This document shows, one piece after another, positions 1 through 8,504 of a DNA stretch of 64,000 bases; the first letter of the stretch is position 1, and the number at the start of each line of letters is the position of its first letter. The DNA lies in the NCBI RefSeq assembly GCF_022867865.1, contig NZ_JALIEC010000001.1:124001-188000 (forward strand), given 5' to 3'. The notes under the pieces were generated by a model, which saw only the letters and a list, made by a program, of their open reading frames with translations, made no database searches and had not been told where the DNA came from. The position numbers and the translations under genes are program-made. This DNA comes from Phaeobacter sp. J2-8. GTDB lineage: Bacteria > Pseudomonadota > Alphaproteobacteria > Rhodobacterales > Rhodobacteraceae.

Positions 1-91
1 GATTTTTCTGGCTCTTAGTGCGCCTTATATGCTGAGTTTGTGGAAAACCGCGGTTGAAAGCTTTGTTGCCAACCCAATAGGAGGCGTGTGA
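1..91 (+). CDS. fliR: FliR, flagellar export gate protein (3' end only)
   Basis: Only the last 29 or so codons are inside the window, reading a hydrophobic tail (LALSAPYMLSLW) that ends at a TGA at 89-91. The TGA overlaps the ATG of flhB by one base. FliR is an integral membrane part of the flagellar type III export gate and commonly sits directly before flhB. The call rests on this position and on the hydrophobic tail, because too little sequence is present for a family match. Confidence 0.6.
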   Translation, partial: IFLALSAPYMLSLWKTAVESFVANPIGGV

Positions 92-1176
92 TGGCCTCAG
101 AAACGGAAAGTGGTGACAAACCTCATGAACCTACGCCCAAAAAACTAGAGGATGCTCGAAAAAAGGGTGAGTTGGTTAAATCTGCCGAGGTCAACACCGC
201 TGCGATGTATTTCGGGTTTCTTATTGCGGCTACAATATTCGGCGGTTCGATGCTCAATGGTCTTGGAACGACTATGACACCGCTGCTGTCACATTCTGAA
301 GATCTTGCAAATGGGATATTCCGTGGGGATGGACGCGAGTTTGGCGGATATTTAATTGGCGCCGTTGCGATGGCGGTGGCGCCCTGGGTTCTTTTGCCCT
401 TCTTGACGGTACTGACATCGGTGCTTGGTCAGCGCAGTATGGTTTTTGCACCAGATAAGCTGAAATTTAAAACTTCACGAATTTCGCCAGTTGCCAATTT
501 CAAAAACAAATTTGGTTGGAATGGGCTGTTTGAGTTTTTCAAGAGTGCTGTGAAACTGGTGATCTATGCCGTGATCTTGGCGATGTTCCTCAATGGAAAA
601 CAAGAAGTCATTCTTGGCGCGATGCAGCTGGAGGCCTCTGAAGCCATATTGATTTGGCTGAACCTGTCTATTTCTTTGTTGGCAATTGTTCTGGGTATTG
701 CAACCTCGATTGGTGTTATTGACTATCTTTGGCAATTTCGAACGCATGTGGCCAAAAACCGCATGTCTGACAAGGAGATCAGGGACGAAGTCAAAGAGGC
801 TGAGGGCGATCCGCATCTTAAAGCATCCCGCCGAAATAAGGCGCAGGAAATTGCGTTTAACCAGATGTTGAAACAGGTTCCGGAGGCGGATGTGGTGATC
901 GTCAACCCAAGCCATTTTGCTGTGGCGCTGAAATGGAGCCGCGCGGCGGGGGAGGCCCCGGTTTGCATCGCCAAGGGCGTCGATGAGATTGCGTTGAAGA
1001 TCAAGGAGATAGCGCGGGAAGAGGGTGTGGCGATATATAGTGACCCGCCTACCGCGCGTGCGCTCTATGCCGATGTGAAACTGGATCAGCAGATTTGGTC
1101 GCAACATTTCGAGGCCGTCGCCGTTGCCATTCGCTACGCCGAAGCACTACGCCGAAAGAGCCGCGCATGGACATAA
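91..1176 (+). CDS. flhB: FlhB, flagellar type III export switch protein
   Basis: FlhB is an inner-membrane component of the flagellar export apparatus whose cytoplasmic domain self-cleaves to switch export from rod/hook to filament substrates. The 361-residue product begins with the family's N-terminal tract (EPTPKKLEDARKKGE), has four hydrophobic stretches at about residues 30-50, 85-110, 140-165 and 180-210, and then a soluble domain. The autocleavage motif reads NPSH at residues 272-275 instead of the usual NPTH. The ATG at 91 is chosen because a shadow GTG at 88 lies inside the fliR stop region and a GAGG ribosome site precedes 91. The stop overlaps the next gene by ten bases. Confidence 0.95.
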   Translation: MASETESGDKPHEPTPKKLEDARKKGELVKSAEVNTAAMYFGFLIAATIFGGSMLNGLGTTMTPLLSHSEDLANGIFRGDGREFGGYLIGAVAMAVAPWVLLPFLTVLTSVLGQRSMVFAPDKLKFKTSRISPVANFKNKFGWNGLFEFFKSAVKLVIYAVILAMFLNGKQEVILGAMQLEASEAILIWLNLSISLLAIVLGIATSIGVIDYLWQFRTHVAKNRMSDKEIRDEVKEAEGDPHLKASRRNKAQEIAFNQMLKQVPEADVVIVNPSHFAVALKWSRAAGEAPVCIAKGVDEIALKIKEIAREEGVAIYSDPPTARALYADVKLDQQIWSQHFEAVAVAIRYAEALRRKSRAWT

Positions 1177-1613
1177 ATCAACTGTCGGAATTGAACCAGG
1201 TCGCCCGCGCCCAATTTGATCGGGATGCATTGAATTTGCGCGAGGCAATGGCCAAGGAGGCCGCGCTTCGCGCCGAGTTAGAGGCGCTTGTATCGTCAGA
1301 AGACAAGCGGGTTGTGGCTCAGCAGGGGGGGCTGGAGGTTGCTTTTGCCCAAACCGGCGAGGCGCTGTGGCAACATTGGGCGGACATGCGTCGCCGCGAG
1401 TTGCTGGCCAGACTGGCGCATCAACTCGCGGAAAAGGATGTTCTGAGGGCGCGTGCGCGACGGTCATTCGGGCGCCATACGGCACTGACATCGCTGGAAA
1501 ATGAGTCCCGCGCGGAACGTCTGGATCAGGCCGGAAAACGTGACTTGCAGGATCTTCTCGATCTGGAGATTTGCCGGGAATGGGGAACCGGGTCAATGGC
1601 CCCGAAACGGTAA
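1167..1613 (+). CDS. Small coiled-coil protein after flhB, possibly FliJ-like
   Basis: A 148-residue charged protein that starts inside the last ten bases of flhB, so it is translationally coupled to it. The sequence is almost all predicted helix, rich in Ala, Glu, Arg and Leu, with no signal peptide or membrane segment. Its size, charge and helical nature resemble FliJ, the export-apparatus stalk protein that contacts FliI and FlhA. No diagnostic motif was recognised, so the function is inference from shape and position. fliI lies about 4.7 kb away in this same cluster and no other fliJ candidate is seen in the window. Confidence 0.55.
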   Translation: MDINQLSELNQVARAQFDRDALNLREAMAKEAALRAELEALVSSEDKRVVAQQGGLEVAFAQTGEALWQHWADMRRRELLARLAHQLAEKDVLRARARRSFGRHTALTSLENESRAERLDQAGKRDLQDLLDLEICREWGTGSMAPKR

Positions 1614-1625
1614 TGGGGCCCGACC

Positions 1626-2114
1626 CTAGGTATCCTGGCGTGCGATGTCGGTTATCAAGACGTCTTGGACCAGATCGCCGAAATGGCTTTGCGCGGTTTC
1701 GCGCAGCGCACGTCGCAAGACATCAAGGTTTCTGGAGCTGGTAAAAGTGCCGGTAAATCCACCCAGGTTGGCGTGATCAAAAAACACCTGAAGGAATGCG
1801 TCGCGGAGCTTTGGTTCGCGCAGGTAGACCTTATCCGAGCGTCCGGTTGGTATTTCAACGCTGAGGGCAATGACCATCATCGAAGCCACGCGCGCCTCTG
1901 TGACCACTGGGACGACGAATTGGTTGTTTAATTTGATGTATTCGACGTCGGTCGGGGCGGTTTCGGTGGTGTGGTCACTTGCCATTTTAGTCGGCATCTC
2001 GCCACATGGATTGTCCAGGACCACAGCCTCGGCCGTTGGTTTAAGCAGGATGCCGGCGCCAACACCGGCACCAATGCCAAGAAGCGCAAGCAGGATTGGA
2101 AGAATTTTCCCCAT
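1626..2114 (-). CDS. fliL: FliL-like flagellar basal-body-associated protein
   Basis: FliL proteins are single-span inner-membrane proteins that surround the stators and tune motor function. The 162-residue product has one N-terminal membrane helix (residues 4-24, LPILLALLGIGAGVGAGIL) and a periplasmic domain with the alternating hydrophobic strands and the late 'RNLDVLRRALRE' helix typical of the group. It is the last gene of the flgB-to-flgH operon, nine bases after flgH. Identity is moderately secure; a divergent paralogue of unknown role is the alternative. Confidence 0.72.
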   Translation of the reverse strand: MGKILPILLALLGIGAGVGAGILLKPTAEAVVLDNPCGEMPTKMASDHTTETAPTDVEYIKLNNQFVVPVVTEARVASMMVIALSVEIPTGRSDKVYLREPKLRDAFLQVFFDHANLGGFTGTFTSSRNLDVLRRALRETAQSHFGDLVQDVLITDIARQDT

Positions 2115-2123
2115 TTTGGCCCC

Positions 2124-2867
2124 CTAGAATGGCAGAACGACATCAAGCACTTGCTGCCCGATCCGTGGTTGCTGCACATCGGTAATTTGGCCGCGCCCAC
2201 CATAGGAAATTCGGGCAGATGCGATTTTGTCGTAAGTGATTTCATTTTGGCGAGAGATATCTTCGGGCCGCACATATCCGGTCACAATCAATTCACGCAG
2301 CTCGAAATTGACCCGCACCTCCTGTAGCCCCTGAATGGACAGGGTGCTGTTGGGCAAGACGTCAACGACGGTCGCAGCCACACGCAGCTCGAGCTTTTCG
2401 TTCCGCCGGACCGACCCATCGCCACCGGAGTTCGACGAAGAATTCAGGTTCACGGCATTAGAAAGCGAAGCCCCCTCTGGCAGGTCCGGGTCGATCCGTT
2501 GTGGCAGGCCAAAGAGTTGCGGCACCGCCATGGTTTCAGCGCCAGAGCGTGATCGCGCGGTGGAATTGGAAATTTCTGCGCTTTCGTCTATTTCGATGAC
2601 AACCGTCAGGATATCGCCCCGTTTGGCCGCACGCCGGTCACCAAACAGCGATTCCTGACCGCCCTCCCAGAGGGAGGATTCCGGGCGACGCACGCCATGT
2701 TCGCTTTCCACCGGTAGGCCGGGGCTGAGCATCGCAAAATGCTCTGCGGTGTCGTTCGTTTCACTGAACGTCGGCGCGCGACCCACATGATCGAGCCGGG
2801 CACAGCCCGCAGTTGTGAGCAGCAGTGCCACGAGGGAGACGGGTAGGGATTTGATAGGGGATTTCAC
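2124..2867 (-). CDS. flgH: FlgH, flagellar L-ring lipoprotein
   Basis: FlgH forms the outer-membrane L ring through which the flagellar rod passes. The 247-residue product has a lipoprotein signal ending in a TAGC lipobox (Cys22), then the family's conserved 'SLWEGGQESLFGDRRAAKRGDILTV' type region followed by the 'EISNSTARSRS' stretch, and a C-terminal 'GYVRPEDISRQNEITYDKIASARISYGGRG' region (written in part only). Its ATG overlaps the flgA stop as ATGA, indicating translational coupling. Length matches the family. Confidence 0.95.
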   Translation of the reverse strand: MKSPIKSLPVSLVALLLTTAGCARLDHVGRAPTFSETNDTAEHFAMLSPGLPVESEHGVRRPESSLWEGGQESLFGDRRAAKRGDILTVVIEIDESAEISNSTARSRSGAETMAVPQLFGLPQRIDPDLPEGASLSNAVNLNSSSNSGGDGSVRRNEKLELRVAATVVDVLPNSTLSIQGLQEVRVNFELRELIVTGYVRPEDISRQNEITYDKIASARISYGGRGQITDVQQPRIGQQVLDVVLPF

Positions 2868-3287
2868 TGGCTGACCTTTATCGTTCCGTCCAGTTGGACA
2901 TTTCCAAACAGGGTGGTGCGTGACGCGAGGTTCATGACCCGGACACGGTCACCCACGCCGCCGCGCCCAAGCGAGCGGCCATCCACATTGATGGACAGGC
3001 CGTTGGCGATATATTGCAAGACGACAATCTGATTGCGTTCGACCAATGCTGGCGGGCCGATGTCGCTGGGGCGGATCGGTCGGCCTGGCATATAGCGTCA
3101 CCCGGGTTTCCTGACCAATCACCTGGTCGGGATCGGACAGTGCCCCGGGCGTGTCGACGGGGCGAAGCACGAGATCGGCACCGGTCACAATGGTATTGGC
3201 GCGCAGCGTTTGTGACGGGACAAGCGTGTCGCCCGCAGCCTGGCTGGTCAATAATACGAGCATGACGGCGGCAAATTCCCCTCTCAT
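2864..3287 (-). pseudogene. flgA: FlgA, P-ring assembly chaperone, frameshifted
   Basis: FlgA is a periplasmic chaperone needed to polymerise FlgI into the P ring. The N-terminal half (signal peptide MRGEFAAVMLVLLTSQAAG, then the SAF-like stretch through ETRVTLYA) is read in one frame and the C-terminal half (GRPIRPSDIGPPALVERNQ onward to DGTIKVSQ) in another. The join is near 3086, where one extra base in GCCAGGCC (coding sense) separates the frames. Removing one base would give a normal 140-residue FlgA. Both ends are coupled to their neighbours by ATGA overlaps (flgG stop and flgH start), which argues that the gene is normally intact. It is either a sequencing error or a recent loss. Confidence 0.85.
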
Positions 3288-4072
3288 CAGCGTAACTGGG
3301 TTGTTGCGCCGAGCATTTGATCAGCGGCAGAAATGACTTTGGCGTTGAGTTCATAGCCCCGCTGCGCCTCGATCAATTCGGTGATTTCGCGCACGGCATC
3401 GACCGAACTGTCTTCCAGATAGCCTTGGCGCAGAATGCCCAATCCGTCTTGGCCCGGGGCGGACACAATGGCGGGGCCGGATGCCTCGGTTTCGAGAAAC
3501 ATGTTCGATCCCATCGCCTCCAATCCCTTGGCGTTGGTGAATCCGGCAAGGGTGAATTGACCCAGAAGCTGGGCTTCGGTTGTGTCGTTGAAATAGGCAT
3601 AGACGTCGCCGTCGGCATTGATCGACAGGCTGCGGGCGTCCGCCGGGATGACAATTTCCGGCGCAACCGGAAAACCGTCTGAGGTTACGATCAATCCTTC
3701 TGCATTGCGTTTGAGGCCGCCATCGCGGGTATAGGCCGCCTGACCGGAGGGGAGCGTGATTTCCAGATAACCTTTGCCGTCGATGGCCACATCAAGATCA
3801 CTGGATGTCGCGGACAGCGCCCCCTGTTGGAGATGCATTGAAACCGCGGCGGGGCGCACGCCAAGACCAAGCTGAATACCGGTGGGCAAAACTGTGCCGT
3901 CTGCGGCGCTGACCGTGCCGGCCCGGGCATATTGCTGGTAATGCAGGTCGGCAAATTCGGCGCGACGGGCGTTGTACCCGGTTGTCGACATATTCGCCAA
4001 ATTGTTGGAGATCGTTTCGACCCGCATCTGCTGTGCGGTCATGCCAGTCGCGGCAATTTTCAGGGCGCGCAT
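3287..4072 (-). CDS. flgG: FlgG, flagellar distal rod protein
   Basis: FlgG polymerises into the distal rod that crosses the periplasm. The 261-residue protein has the rod/hook N-terminal signature (ALKIAATGMTAQQMRVETI, then SNNLANMSTTGYNARRAEF), a central domain containing 'AYTRDGGLKRNAEGLIVTSDG', and the C-terminal helix ending 'VDAVREITELIEAQRGYELNAKVI'-like sequence shared by FlgE/F/G. Its length is that of the family. It lies 12 bases after flgF and overlaps flgA by ATGA. Confidence 0.96.
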   Translation of the reverse strand: MRALKIAATGMTAQQMRVETISNNLANMSTTGYNARRAEFADLHYQQYARAGTVSAADGTVLPTGIQLGLGVRPAAVSMHLQQGALSATSSDLDVAIDGKGYLEITLPSGQAAYTRDGGLKRNAEGLIVTSDGFPVAPEIVIPADARSLSINADGDVYAYFNDTTEAQLLGQFTLAGFTNAKGLEAMGSNMFLETEASGPAIVSAPGQDGLGILRQGYLEDSSVDAVREITELIEAQRGYELNAKVISAADQMLGATTQLR

Positions 4073-4084
4073 AATGTGGTTCCT

Positions 4085-4798
4085 TTATTTCAGCAGGGTT
4101 TGCACCGCGGTGCGAACACGTTCGTTTTCGGCATCGAGAAAGCTGGCGCCCATTTCATAGGCCCGCTGAACCTCGATCATGCGGGCGACCTGGCGGATGG
4201 GATCGACATTGGAATTTTCCAACGTCCCTTGCAGCACCTTGGGATTTTCGGCCGGGTCAAATCCGCTGTCAGCACGGAACAGCACGCCGTCTTCACGCAC
4301 CAAATTCTGGCTGTCGACCGGGATAACAATGCCAAGCTGCGCCAATGGCACACCGTTGGAGGACAAAGTCCCGTCAACCGCTACGCCGATCTCGGTGGAA
4401 TTGGGCGGGATGAAAATGGCGGCACCCCCGGCATCCAGAACGGGATACCCATCAAAATTGACCAGATCGCCCTGGCCGTTGACCGAAAAATTGCCCGCTC
4501 TGGTCAAACGTTCACCGGCAGGAGCCTGAACCAGAAAATACCCCTCGCCTTCGATGGCGAAGTCAAATGGCCCGCCGGTGGATGTCAGTGTTCCCTGAAT
4601 TTCCGACGAATGGCTGATATTGGCCGTGGCCATTGAAATCGACGGGCCATTGTCGACCCGCGCCACATGTTCCGAAAACACAATATCTTCGCTGCGAAAT
4701 CCGGTGGTGGCAGAATTGGCGATGTTATTCGCCACAATTTGCATTTCCCGCATCAATCCGCTTTGGCGGGTCAATGTGGTATAAGACGCATTTTCCAT
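4085..4798 (-). CDS. flgF: FlgF, flagellar proximal rod protein
   Basis: FlgF is a rod subunit paralogous to FlgG. The product of about 237 residues has the N-terminal ANNIANSATTGFRSE signature, a central 'EGYFLVQAPAGERLTRAGNF' strand pair, and a C-terminal helix with 'VDPIRQVARMIEVQRAYEMG'. The ATG at 4798 is used because it follows the fliQ stop by one base and is preceded by GGAG; a TTG at 4813 would lie inside fliQ. It is part of the flgB-fliL operon. Confidence 0.94.
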   Translation of the reverse strand: MENASYTTLTRQSGLMREMQIVANNIANSATTGFRSEDIVFSEHVARVDNGPSISMATANISHSSEIQGTLTSTGGPFDFAIEGEGYFLVQAPAGERLTRAGNFSVNGQGDLVNFDGYPVLDAGGAAIFIPPNSTEIGVAVDGTLSSNGVPLAQLGIVIPVDSQNLVREDGVLFRADSGFDPAENPKVLQGTLENSNVDPIRQVARMIEVQRAYEMGASFLDAENERVRTAVQTLLK

Positions 4799-4799
4799 T

Positions 4800-5066
4800 T
4801 CAGGCTCCGGCAATCAAGGGAATGATCCAATTGTGAAAAAAGGCGACAAGCCGTTCGGTCATGAAGCTCATCGACGCCCAGAAGACGACGATGATAGCGC
4901 CCAGTTTTGGCACGAAGGTCAGCGTCATTTCCTGGATAGAGGTCAGGGCCTGAAACAGCCCGATCGTGACCCCGGCCAGAAGCGCGGCAAGCAGGATCGG
5001 CGTTGACATGATCACCGAAACCCAAAGCCCATGGCGCAATGTGTCGAAAAACAGGGCCTCGTCCAT
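4800..5066 (-). CDS. fliQ: FliQ, flagellar export gate protein
   Basis: FliQ is a small membrane subunit of the FliPQR export gate. The 88-residue product has two membrane helices (about residues 15-38 and 52-74) and the conserved middle 'ALTSIQEMTLTFVPKLGAI'. Length is standard for the family. It sits between fliE and flgF; placing one export-gate gene among rod genes is common in Rhodobacterales. Confidence 0.95.
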   Translation of the reverse strand: MDEALFFDTLRHGLWVSVIMSTPILLAALLAGVTIGLFQALTSIQEMTLTFVPKLGAIIVVFWASMSFMTERLVAFFHNWIIPLIAGA

Positions 5067-5070
5067 GCGG

Positions 5071-5361
5071 TTAGACCGGCATCCGAAGAATTTCCTGATA
5101 GGCTTCGACGACCTTGTCGCGCACGGTCACCACGGTTTCCACGGCCAATTCTGACTGGGCCAGCGCCTGAACCAATGCATGGGGATCGGCATCGCCAACC
5201 ATTGCCGATTTTGCTGTGTCTTCAGCCACTTGCAGAGTTTCTGCAAAGTCCCGGGCCTGATCAAGCATCGCGGCGCCCATGGATTGCTTGGACTTATCCG
5301 GTGTTGTGACGGGACGAGAGGCCGCATATTTCTGTGCGGCAAAAATTGAACGGACATCCAT
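5071..5361 (-). CDS. fliE: FliE, hook-basal body adaptor
   Basis: FliE is the junction between the MS ring and the rod and one of the first exported substrates. The 96-residue protein is helical and carries the characteristic C-terminal segment 'SELAVETVVTVRDKVVEAYQ'. It starts with an ATG preceded by AAGGAG-like sequence in the 32-base gap after flgC and is four bases from fliQ. Confidence 0.94.
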   Translation of the reverse strand: MDVRSIFAAQKYAASRPVTTPDKSKQSMGAAMLDQARDFAETLQVAEDTAKSAMVGDADPHALVQALAQSELAVETVVTVRDKVVEAYQEILRMPV

Positions 5362-5393
5362 TCTGGGTCTCCTTCAAGGGGTTTTGAGAAAGT

Positions 5394-5786
5394 TTATCTC
5401 CGCAGGAGATCAAGCAGGCTGGTGGACATTTGCCGCGCCTGATCAAACATTTTGAGGTTCGCCTCGTAACTGCGCTGGGCTTCGCGTGCATCGGCGATTT
5501 CGATCACCAGATTTACATTCGATCCTTCATAATGGCCGGTTTCACCGGCCAAAGGATGTGAAGGATCGTAAATTTGGGCCAGATCATTCTGATCCAACCT
5601 GACGCGACCTGTGGTCACCTGCCCCTTGGCATCGCCGTTCTGGCGATCCACTTGGAATGGGACGGTTTTACGCCGGTATCCCGGCGTATCGGCATTGGCG
5701 ATATTTTCCGACAAATGCCGCAGTCGCGTTGCCTGGGCCTTCAGGCCACTGGCGGACACGGATAAAGAGTTTGAAAGGTCACTCAT
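5394..5786 (-). CDS. flgC: FlgC, flagellar proximal rod protein
   Basis: FlgC is a proximal rod subunit. The 130-residue protein has the rod N-terminal motif 'SENIANADTPGYRRKTVPF', the FlgC-type 'PSHPLAGETGHYEGSNVN' loop and the C-terminal helix 'EAQRSYEANLKMFDQARQM'. Length is normal. It is second in the operon, 14 bases after flgB. Confidence 0.96.
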   Translation of the reverse strand: MSDLSNSLSVSASGLKAQATRLRHLSENIANADTPGYRRKTVPFQVDRQNGDAKGQVTTGRVRLDQNDLAQIYDPSHPLAGETGHYEGSNVNLVIEIADAREAQRSYEANLKMFDQARQMSTSLLDLLRR

Positions 5787-5800
5787 GAAATAACTCCTGA

Positions 5801-6190
5801 TTATTTGCGGCCAAGGCTGCCGCGCAAAATATTGAGTGAGGAGCGGTAGATCGCCAGCGCACGGTCATGTTGACGGCGAATATCGACGCCACGCATCATT
5901 TCGGTTTCCAGCGACACGGTATTGCCATTGGGGTCACCAACCGCACCTTCGTCTGGAATGGCCTCGGGCATTGCCCCATCCATGGTGCCATGCAGATGGT
6001 CCGACCGAGAGGCGCGCAATCCGAATTGTGCCGAATTCTGGCGGATCATTTCCGGGAATTTCATAAGGTCGCGGGACTTGTAGCCCGGCGTATCGGTGTG
6101 GGCCATATTCTCGGCGGCCACGGCCTGACGCGCCGTGGCATGGCGTGCCATCGCCTGCGACAATTGCAGGACTTTCAGATTATCGTACAT
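5801..6190 (-). CDS. flgB: FlgB, flagellar proximal rod protein
   Basis: FlgB is a proximal rod subunit and the first gene of this minus-strand operon. The 129-residue product has 'VAAENMAHTDTPGYKSRDL' near the N-terminus and the C-terminal 'MRGVDIRRQHDRALAIYRS' helix. The ATG at 6190 (MYDNLKVLQL) is chosen because it has a GAGGGAGAAG ribosome site and gives the family length; an upstream in-frame start would run into the fliI region. Confidence 0.93.
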   Translation of the reverse strand: MYDNLKVLQLSQAMARHATARQAVAAENMAHTDTPGYKSRDLMKFPEMIRQNSAQFGLRASRSDHLHGTMDGAMPEAIPDEGAVGDPNGNTVSLETEMMRGVDIRRQHDRALAIYRSSLNILRGSLGRK

Positions 6191-6275
6191 CGGGGCTTCT
6201 CCCTCGATTGGCTTCAACCAAGGCTTAACCCTGATTCCTTTAGAAATTGTTGTCAGCAGATAAAGGAAGCGCCCG
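6191..6275. promoter_or_regulatory. Divergent flgB/fliI intergenic promoter region
   Basis: This 85-base gap must carry the starts for both the flgB operon and fliI. It contains a TTAACC hexamer at 6225-6230, which resembles a half-site of the CtrA cell-cycle regulator, but no second half-site at the expected spacing was seen. No clear sigma-54 or sigma-28 promoter was recognised by eye. Confidence 0.35.
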
Positions 6276-7664
6276 ATGCAACAGCCCCGGCTGGAAGGTT
6301 TGACAAAAAGGATCGCCAGAGTGACGCCCATTCGGCCGTTTGGCCGGGTCGTCAGTGTGGATGGGACCTATCTTATGGTGGCCGGTCTGGGAAAGCGGGT
6401 GCGCATGGGCGATCAGCTTCGGCTGGTGCGGTCGCGCGGGGAACCGTTGCGCGGCGAGGTTTTGAAAATCACGCCGGACGGGGTGATGATGCTGCCCGAT
6501 GACGCATTGGAAGGTGTGGCGCTGGGCGATCGTGTGTTCTTGATGCCGGAAGCACAGATTTCGCCGCATGCTGGATGGGTTGGCCGTGTTGTCGACCCCT
6601 ATGGTGTGCCGTTGGATGGCCGCCCCTTGCAGGGTGGTACGGAATTGCGACCGATCCATGCCCGTCCGCCGGAACCGGCGGTGCGCGGGCGGATGGGCGG
6701 TCGGCTCAATACCGGAATGGTGTTGTTCAACACGCTCCTGCCCTTGGTGCGGGGGCAAAGGATCGGGTTGTTTGCCGGATCTGGTGTCGGCAAGACCAGC
6801 CTTCTGGGCCATTTCGCCCGCAAGGTTGAGGCAGATGTTGTGGTGGTGTCACTGGTGGGTGAACGTGGCCGTGAACTGCGCGAGTTTATTGATGATGTCA
6901 TGGGCCCCGAAGGTATGGCCCGCAGTGTGGTTGTCGCCGCAACCTCGGATCGCTCGCCGCTGGTGCGTCGTCGGTGCCCGGCTGCGGCCATGGCGATCGC
7001 AGAATATTTCCGCGATCAAGGGCTTCAGGTTCTGTACCTTGCGGATTCGATTACCCGTCTGGCCGAGGCGCATCGCGAGGTCGCCGTTGCCGGTGGCGAG
7101 GTGCCGGCCTTGCGTGGATATCCGCCGTCGATGTCGCATATGATTATGTCGCTGTGTGAACGCGCCGGTCCCGGCAAAGAGGGCAGCGGCGACATTACCG
7201 CGATTTTCACCGTGCTTGTGGCCGGATCAGATATGAATGAACCTGTGGCCGACGTTCTTCGCGGGGTGCTGGACGGTCATGTGGTACTTGAACGGGCAAT
7301 TGCCGAACGCGGCCGCTATCCTGCAGTAAATGTGTTGCGCTCTGTGTCCCGCAGCCTGCCTGCCTGTGCGACGGACCATCAGAATGGCCGGATTGCTTTC
7401 GCCCGCAAATTGCTCAGCGCCTACAGTGGGTCTGAAACCATGATCAAAGCCGGGCTATATGCCCCTGGCAGCGATCTTGCGCTTGATCAGGCCGTACATG
7501 TGTTTGAAAAACTGGATGGTCTTGTCGCCCAGAAGGAACCGGGAACAATCGAACAAAGTTTCGAGCGGCTGGAACTGACCCTGAGAGAAGCAGAATCCTA
7601 TCGCCCCAATCAAAAACAACTTGGACGAATGCCAACGACCCGGCTGGCGCAACGTCCAGGCTAG
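6276..7664 (+). CDS. fliI: FliI, flagellar export ATPase
   Basis: FliI is the hexameric ATPase that energises loading of flagellar export substrates. The 462-residue protein has an N-terminal beta-barrel domain, the Walker A motif GSGVGKT at residues 168-174, the Walker B-like 'VLYLADSITRLAEAHREVA' and the family stretch 'GYPPSMSHMIMSLCERAG'. The start follows AAAGGAAG. It stands alone on the plus strand between two minus-strand flagellar operons. Confidence 0.96.
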   Translation: MQQPRLEGLTKRIARVTPIRPFGRVVSVDGTYLMVAGLGKRVRMGDQLRLVRSRGEPLRGEVLKITPDGVMMLPDDALEGVALGDRVFLMPEAQISPHAGWVGRVVDPYGVPLDGRPLQGGTELRPIHARPPEPAVRGRMGGRLNTGMVLFNTLLPLVRGQRIGLFAGSGVGKTSLLGHFARKVEADVVVVSLVGERGRELREFIDDVMGPEGMARSVVVAATSDRSPLVRRRCPAAAMAIAEYFRDQGLQVLYLADSITRLAEAHREVAVAGGEVPALRGYPPSMSHMIMSLCERAGPGKEGSGDITAIFTVLVAGSDMNEPVADVLRGVLDGHVVLERAIAERGRYPAVNVLRSVSRSLPACATDHQNGRIAFARKLLSAYSGSETMIKAGLYAPGSDLALDQAVHVFEKLDGLVAQKEPGTIEQSFERLELTLREAESYRPNQKQLGRMPTTRLAQRPG

Positions 7665-7709
7665 GACCTATCCAAAATGGGATGAATTAACCGGTCCAGG
7701 ACCGCGGCG

Positions 7710-8504
7710 TCAGCCAGCCGATTGCAGCAAGGTAAGCGCGACGGACATGCTGGAATAGCTGGTGCTTTCGGCCAGCTGACTTTGCAGCAAATACTGCTCG
7801 ATCAACTTTTCCTGCAATTCGGGGTCCGCAAAATCGGCGACTTCGGAGACGCCAAAACGCTGTTCGGACCGGTCGCGATAGATCTGTAGCTGTTGTTCAA
7901 GATCAAGCTGGCTGAAACCGCTAGGCATGTTCATTGCGGTATCAAAAACCTCTCGCAGGTATGGCGTGCCCATGACCAGATACCAGCGGCCATCATCGGT
8001 GCCGTCCTCAGCAGCCAATTCCGGAAGATCCTGGGCGGCATTCAACGCCAGGCGCATGCTTTCGTCCTGATCGCCCAGCGCAATCTCAAAAGCATTTCGA
8101 TTGTAACGGTCGACGACCTGTTGGGCGAAAGCCGGTGAATAGGTATTGGAGCCAGTAAATTGGTCGAACCCAAAGGCGGCAGAGAATTTCGCGTATCTCT
8201 TGTCGGTCAGCTTGTTTGCCAGCGCGTCTTCTGAGCGGGTGCCTTCCTCCAGGATTTTTTGAACGAAGTATCGATTGTCGATATCGTCTTCCAGACCAAA
8301 GGCGCCCAACGCCACGCGTAACAGTCGGCGATCATCGACGAGCTGTTCCGCGGTTTCTATTTTGGCGATATTCGCCTTGTAGTAGTCGGCATCGCGCAAA
8401 TTTTCCGGCGATTGATCAAAGGCCCGCTGCTGGGTTTCCAGCGTTCGTGTCAGCAACTTCCAACCGACCAGGCCAGAGGCAGGGAGGATCGGCTGAAAAC
8501 TCAT
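7710..8504 (-). CDS. DUF1217 family flagellar-locus protein
   Basis: A 264-residue protein with no signal peptide. It matches the DUF1217 pattern as I know it: an N-terminal 'DADYYKANIAKIETAEQLVDDRRLLRVAL' type region (quoted in part), repeated helical units with 'FGLEDDIDNRYFVQKILEEG', and a C-terminal 'EQQLQIYRDRSEQRFGV' helix. Its start overlaps the flbT stop as ATGA, so it is the last gene of the flagellin-flaF-flbT operon. Its biochemical role is unknown; occurrence in flagellar loci of Rhizobiales and Rhodobacterales suggests a filament or secretion role. Confidence 0.8.
   Translation of the reverse strand: MSFQPILPASGLVGWKLLTRTLETQQRAFDQSPENLRDADYYKANIAKIETAEQLVDDRRLLRVALGAFGLEDDIDNRYFVQKILEEGTRSEDALANKLTDKRYAKFSAAFGFDQFTGSNTYSPAFAQQVVDRYNRNAFEIALGDQDESMRLALNAAQDLPELAAEDGTDDGRWYLVMGTPYLREVFDTAMNMPSGFSQLDLEQQLQIYRDRSEQRFGVSEVADFADPELQEKLIEQYLLQSQLAESTSYSSMSVALTLLQSAG

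Noticed and set aside
3000-3100. Programmed frameshift in flgA
   Set aside because: No slippery heptamer or downstream stem-loop accompanies the shift; error or mutation is simpler.
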